The notes under the pieces were generated by a model. That model saw only the letters and a program-made list of their open reading frames with translations, did no database searches and was not told the DNA's origin. This document shows, one piece after another, positions 42,176-45,573 of a stretch of 45,573 nt of DNA. The stretch comes from an uncultured Mycoplasmatota bacterium (GTDB lineage Bacteria > Bacillota_I > Bacilli_A > RF39 > UBA660). The translations under genes and the position numbers were made by a program. The stretch is from positions 1 to 45,573 of the forward strand of contig CAMZCT010000014.1 in assembly GCA_947305065.1 (NCBI GenBank), in the 5' to 3' direction. The number at the start of each line of letters is the position of its first letter. The stretch's first letter is position 1.

Positions 42176-42361
42176 CTACCAACTTGACTTCTTAACGCCA
42201 GGAATTTGTCCTTTACTAGCTAATTCTCTAAAACAAATACGACATATTCTGTATTTACGTAGAACTCCGTGAGGACGTCCACATCTTTCGCAACGAGTAT
42301 AAGCTCTAGATTTAAATTTTGCAGGTCTTTGTTGTTTTACTTTTAAACTTGTCTTTGCCAT
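42176..42361 (-). CDS. rpsN: 30S ribosomal protein S14, zinc-binding type
   Basis: The short 61-residue form of S14 (type Z): [24 protein letters not shown] region with two CxxC pairs (RCERC and ICRICF). It does not need a zinc-free paralogue to explain its length. It lies between rplE and rpsH. Confidence 0.98.
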   Translation of the reverse strand: MAKTSLKVKQQRPAKFKSRAYTRCERCGRPHGVLRKYRICRICFRELASKGQIPGVKKSSW

Positions 42362-42379
42362 AAATATTTCCTCCTCTTT

Positions 42380-42919
42380 CTACTTTCTAAATGGCATTCC
42401 GAAACCACTTAATAGTTCCAATGCTTCTTCATTAGTTTTGGCAGTTGTAACAAACACAACGTCCATTCCTCTTAATTTTAATATTTGATCGTATTCAATT
42501 TCTGGGAATATCGCTTGTTCTTTAATTCCTAAAGTGTAATTTCCGCGACCATCAAAAGCGGAACGAGAAACACCTCTAAAATCACGAACACGTGGTAAAC
42601 CAATCTTTATTAATTTTTCCATAAAGTTGTACATATTTTCACCACGAAGAGTAACTTTAGCTCCAATTGCTTGGCCTTCTCTTATCTTAAAGCCAGCTAT
42701 AGATTTACGAGCTTTTGTTACAACAGGTTTTTGACCAGATATTGCTTCTAAGTCTTTAAGTGCAGCTTCCATAAATTTAGAATCATGAGAAGCTTCTCCA
42801 ACTCCCATATTAATAACTATTTTTTCTAGTTTTGGAATTTCCATAACTGATTTATAGTTAAATTGTTTCATTAGAGAGTCTTTAATTTCGTCATTGTATA
42901 ATTTCTTAAATGTACTCAT
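42380..42919 (-). CDS. rplE: 50S ribosomal protein L5
   Basis: A 179-residue L5: [63 protein letters not shown] and [20 protein letters not shown]. It contacts 5S rRNA and P-site tRNA. It is complete and typical. Confidence 0.98.
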   Translation of the reverse strand: MSTFKKLYNDEIKDSLMKQFNYKSVMEIPKLEKIVINMGVGEASHDSKFMEAALKDLEAISGQKPVVTKARKSIAGFKIREGQAIGAKVTLRGENMYNFMEKLIKIGLPRVRDFRGVSRSAFDGRGNYTLGIKEQAIFPEIEYDQILKLRGMDVVFVTTAKTNEEALELLSGFGMPFRK

Positions 42920-42930
42920 ATAAACACCTT

Positions 42931-43218
42931 CTAACTAGCTTTCTTTTCTTTTTTTACGCTTTTAGTTTCTTTAACTTTTTTAGCGTCTTTTTTTGTTTCT
43001 TTTGTATTTATTTTTACGTTAGATGCATGAATAGGAGCTTCAACGTCAACGATTGATCCTACTTCATTCATTCCTCTTGGTTTTACATGCTTTTTAACCA
43101 TATTAATTCCTTCAACAACTACTTTGTTGTCTTTTTTAAGGGTTTTAATAACTTTTCCTTCCTTGCCTTTATCTTTACCAGCAAGTATTTTAACGTTATC
43201 TCCAACTTTTACTTTCAT
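42931..43218 (-). CDS. rplX: 50S ribosomal protein L24
   Basis: A 95-residue L24 with a KOW motif ([19 protein letters not shown]) and [10 protein letters not shown]. The second half is shortened and ends in a Lys/Glu/Thr-rich tail of about 22 residues, which is probably disordered. It is an early assembly protein near the exit tunnel. Confidence 0.97.
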   Translation of the reverse strand: MKVKVGDNVKILAGKDKGKEGKVIKTLKKDNKVVVEGINMVKKHVKPRGMNEVGSIVDVEAPIHASNVKINTKETKKDAKKVKETKSVKKEKKAS

Positions 43219-43230
43219 ATAAGTTCCCTC

Positions 43231-43599
43231 CTATAATACTTCTGGAGCAAGTGAAACTATTTTCATGAATTCTTTTTCACGAAGTTCACGAGCAACAGGT
43301 CCTAGAACACGAGTTCCTACTGGACTCTTGTCTTCTCTAATTAAAACGCATGCATTATCATCAAATTTGATATATGAACCATCAGAACGTCTAACGCCTT
43401 CTACAGTTCTAACTATTACAGCTTTGACTACTTTTCCTTTTGGAACATTACTATTTGGAATAGCTTTTTTAACAGTTCCAATTACGATATCACCAATGTT
43501 TCCACTTTTAACTTTACTTCCACCAACAACTTTAATAACAAGTATTTCACGAGCACCAGAGTTATCAGCAACTTTAAGTTTTGATTCTTGCATTACCAT
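43231..43599 (-). CDS. rplN: 50S ribosomal protein L14
   Basis: A 122-residue L14: [48 protein letters not shown] and [14 protein letters not shown]. The GGAGGT site, 7 bases before ATG 43599, supports this start over the inner ATG two codons later. Confidence 0.98.
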   Translation of the reverse strand: MVMQESKLKVADNSGAREILVIKVVGGSKVKSGNIGDIVIGTVKKAIPNSNVPKGKVVKAVIVRTVEGVRRSDGSYIKFDDNACVLIREDKSPVGTRVLGPVARELREKEFMKIVSLAPEVL

Positions 43600-43611
43600 A
43601 AATGATACCTC

Positions 43612-43881
43612 CTATAGGATAACAGCTTCAATTAGTACTTTATCTAACTCATATCTTTTAGTTTTAGATAATGGTCTAGTACTAATTATTCTAACTGTAT
43701 CTCCCTCTTTAGCGATATTCTTTTCGTCATGTGCTGTATACTTCTTAGAGTATTTAACTCTTTTTCCATAAAGTGGATGCTTTTTATATGTCTCAACTAA
43801 AACAGTAATAGTTTTGTCATTTTTTGCACTAACAACTCTTCCAACTAATGCTGTTCTTTTTGTTTCTTTAGTTTCTGCCAT
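43612..43881 (-). CDS. rpsQ: 30S ribosomal protein S17
   Basis: An 89-residue S17: [45 protein letters not shown] in pieces, then [18 protein letters not shown]. The start overlaps the rpmC stop by one base. Confidence 0.98.
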   Translation of the reverse strand: MAETKETKRTALVGRVVSAKNDKTITVLVETYKKHPLYGKRVKYSKKYTAHDEKNIAKEGDTVRIISTRPLSKTKRYELDKVLIEAVIL

Positions 43882-44096
43882 TATTTTTCGCCTCCATTAT
43901 TTTTTCTTTCGTTAAGAATAGTTTTCATTCTAGCGATATCTTTTCTTAACTCATCTACTCTTGATGGTTTTTCTAATGTACCAGTTGATATTTTTAATCT
44001 TAAATCAAATAGTTCTTTTTTAGATTCAGTGATTTTCTTGCTAAGTTCTTCATCAGAAAGATTTCTTAGTTCTTTTAACTTTTCATTAACCTTCAT
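43881..44096 (-). CDS. rpmC: 50S ribosomal protein L29
   Basis: About 71 residues: [34 protein letters not shown] and [14 protein letters not shown], a two-helix coiled coil near the tunnel exit. ATG 44096 is chosen behind AGGTGG; the longer frame from GTG 44108 begins inside that site. It overlaps rplP by 11 bases. Confidence 0.97.
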   Translation of the reverse strand: MKVNEKLKELRNLSDEELSKKITESKKELFDLRLKISTGTLEKPSRVDELRKDIARMKTILNERKNNGGEK

Positions 44097-44520
44097 TAGA
44101 AACACCACCTTTTTCTTCTTTTTTAATTATTTTGCAAGTAACAGGTAGTTTATGAGATGCTAATCTTAAAGCTTCTCTTGCGATTTCTTCGCCAACTTCT
44201 CCTACTTCAAACATTATTTTTCCTTTTTTAACTACAGCAACGTATCCTTCAACGTTTCCTTTACCTTTACCTTGACGAACTCCAAGAGCTTTCTTAGTTA
44301 ATGGTAAATGAGGGAAAATATTAATCCATACTTTTCCTCCACGTTTCATATAACGTGTCATAGCTATACGAGCTGCTTCAATTTGTTGTGCTGTAACCCA
44401 AGCACCTTCGTTAGCAACTAGTCCGTATTCACCAAAGTGTAATTCAGTATTACCTTTAGCGTGTCCATCATATGGTAAACGATGTTGCTTACGATATTTA
44501 GTTCTTTTTGGCATTAACAT
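44086..44520 (-). CDS. rplP: 50S ribosomal protein L16
   Basis: About 144 residues: [14 protein letters not shown], then [34 protein letters not shown] in typical order, and [33 protein letters not shown] is the family-standard start; it has GGGAG 9 bases upstream, so 44520 is preferred over 44529. It overlaps rpsC by 23 bases. Confidence 0.97.
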   Translation of the reverse strand: MLMPKRTKYRKQHRLPYDGHAKGNTELHFGEYGLVANEGAWVTAQQIEAARIAMTRYMKRGGKVWINIFPHLPLTKKALGVRQGKGKGNVEGYVAVVKKGKIMFEVGEVGEEIAREALRLASHKLPVTCKIIKKEEKGGVSNEG

Positions 44521-45178
44521 CTTGAGCATCTCCCTTCTTGTTTTTCTTTGTAGGAAGAATTTCTCCTCTATAGATCCATACCTTTACTCCGATTTTTCCA
44601 TATGTTGTATTTGCTTCACTTATTGCATAATCTACATCTGCTCTAATTGTATGTAGAGGAACAGTTCCTTCAACATAGAATTCTGTACGAGCCATTTCAG
44701 CTCCACCTAGGCGTCCTGAAACAGCAGTTTTAATTCCTTTAGCTCCAGCCTTCATAGTGTTTCTGATAGCTCTTTTTTGTGCGCTTCTGAAAGGAGCACG
44801 AGCTTCGATTTGTTGTGCAATTTGATCAGCAACTAATTTAGCATTTAAATCTGGATTTTTTTCTTCAACTATAGAAATATATACTTCTTCGTCTACTAAT
44901 CTTTTTAATTTGTTTCTTAATTTTTCTATATCTTCTCCACCACGGCCAATTATTACACCTGGTTTAGCAGTATAGATTTTAACATCTGTTCTCTTATCTG
45001 TTCTTTCAATAATAACTTGAGAAACAGCAGCATCTTTCATATTGTCAGCTATGTATTTACGAATCTTGTTATCTTTAGCTAAAAGGATACCAAAATCTTT
45101 TTTATTAGCATACCATTTTGCTTGCCAATCTTTATTAACGCCAACTCTGAATCCTATTGGATTAACCTTTTGTCCCAT
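44498..45178 (-). CDS. rpsC: 30S ribosomal protein S3
   Basis: A 226-residue S3: [18 protein letters not shown], the KH-domain [15 protein letters not shown] near residue 78, [13 protein letters not shown] and GWIYRGE-like [10 protein letters not shown] at the end. It forms the mRNA entry site. The C-terminal tail is short and Lys/Asn-rich. Confidence 0.98.
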   Translation of the reverse strand: MGQKVNPIGFRVGVNKDWQAKWYANKKDFGILLAKDNKIRKYIADNMKDAAVSQVIIERTDKRTDVKIYTAKPGVIIGRGGEDIEKLRNKLKRLVDEEVYISIVEEKNPDLNAKLVADQIAQQIEARAPFRSAQKRAIRNTMKAGAKGIKTAVSGRLGGAEMARTEFYVEGTVPLHTIRADVDYAISEANTTYGKIGVKVWIYRGEILPTKKNKKGDAQDVNAKKN

Positions 45179-45179
45179 A

Positions 45180-45524
45180 CTATTTCTCCTCCTTATTATC
45201 AGATACTTTTACAGTTATATGACTTGTTCTTTTATCTCTTCTATCAACATTTCCTTTTGATGCGAATTTGATTCTTTTTAATACTTGTCCTGGATTTACA
45301 AAACATTCAGAGATAACAAGTTCAGTTTCATTTGCACCATTATTATTAACAGCATTAGCTACTGCAGAATTTAAAACTTTAAGAATTAATCTGCTAGCTT
45401 TAGTATTAGTGTTTTCTAATATGTTTCTTGCAGTTGCTATATCTTTTCCTCTTACTAGATCCATTGTCATTCTAGCTTTACGAGGAGCAATCATAGCACT
45501 TTTATGTATTGCATATGCTTCCAT
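45180..45524 (-). CDS. rplV: 50S ribosomal protein L22
   Basis: A 114-residue L22: [48 protein letters not shown] and a C-terminal [13 protein letters not shown]. Its loop lines the exit tunnel. It lies directly after rpsS. Confidence 0.98.
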   Translation of the reverse strand: MEAYAIHKSAMIAPRKARMTMDLVRGKDIATARNILENTNTKASRLILKVLNSAVANAVNNNGANETELVISECFVNPGQVLKRIKFASKGNVDRRDKRTSHITVKVSDNKEEK

Positions 45525-45540
45525 TACTTATTCTCCCTTC

Positions 45541-45573
45541 CTACTTTTGTCCAGCGTGGCCACCGAATTTACG
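45541..45573 (-). CDS. rpsS: 30S ribosomal protein S19, 3' end only
   Basis: Ten codons plus stop at the window edge read RKFGGHAGQK, the conserved C-terminus of S19. The gene is cut by the end of the window, not broken. It confirms that the S10 operon continues to the right. Confidence 0.93.
   Translation of the reverse strand, partial: RKFGGHAGQK

Noticed and set aside
43265..43771. 168-codon plus-strand open frame opposite rplN and rpsQ
   Set aside because: It is a shadow of two conserved ribosomal genes and has no ribosome site.

Overview
The window is AT-rich DNA from a low-GC Gram-positive-type bacterium. It uses the standard bacterial code: TGG encodes Trp in rpsK, and TGA is a normal stop, for example at the end of rmlCD. 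The S10-spc-alpha ribosomal superoperon, zinc-ribbon S14, a T-box leader and strong GGAGG-type ribosome binding sites all point to Bacillota (Bacilli-like). The ribosomal operon lacks rpmD (L30) and map. An uncultured, somewhat reduced Bacilli lineage such as a gut RF39 or Erysipelotrichia relative would fit, but the genus cannot be read from this sequence. Nearly everything is on the minus strand; the one clear exception is a TraX-like gene at 5700-6362.

Layout in order of minus-strand transcription, from the right edge leftwards. (1) 45573-35425: translation and secretion superoperon, from the 3' end of rpsS to rplQ, ending in an intrinsic terminator. (2) 35400-31788: a large acidic coiled-coil protein with a DUF1292-like partner, then a membrane protein of unknown function. 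(3) 31482-30420: an orphan HExxH protein with a peculiar double start. (4) 30373-26426: promoter, Phe T-box, tRNA-Phe, pheS, pheT, terminator, so the T-box appears to control its own ligand tRNA. (5) 26392-24983: YfcC/DcuC-like permease. (6) 24917-19768: a five-gene operon encoding an inactivated YugP-like peptidase, a substrate-binding plus vWA protein, an XpaC-like protein, a second substrate-binding-like protein and an SPFH protein. It looks like an envelope stress or sensing system and is the best candidate here for an undescribed system. (7) 19707-18073: Pr6Pr-like membrane protein and GtrB-like glycosyltransferase. (8) 18046-6365: cell-surface polysaccharide locus with acyltransferases, four GT genes including a DUF1972 rhamnosyltransferase-like enzyme and a tandem GT2, a Wzm/Wzt-type ABC exporter, a GT-C-like membrane protein and a DUF616 protein. 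(9) 5599-3884: another acyltransferase and a lipoprotein, with TraX divergent. (10) 3712-82: a compact dTDP-L-rhamnose operon of three genes for four enzymes. RmlA carries an N-terminal XRE helix-turn-helix, and RmlC and RmlD are fused.

Regions 8 and 10 fit together: the rml operon makes dTDP-rhamnose, the glycosyltransferases probably build a rhamnose-rich chain, the ABC exporter moves it out, and the membrane acyltransferases may decorate it. A perfect 21-bp inverted repeat overlaps the rml promoter immediately upstream of the HTH-RmlA gene. This suggests that the first enzyme of the pathway represses its own operon. Starts were chosen by Shine-Dalgarno spacing, so several genes are shorter than their longest open frame. 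No insertion sequence, CRISPR array, integrase or phage gene was seen.
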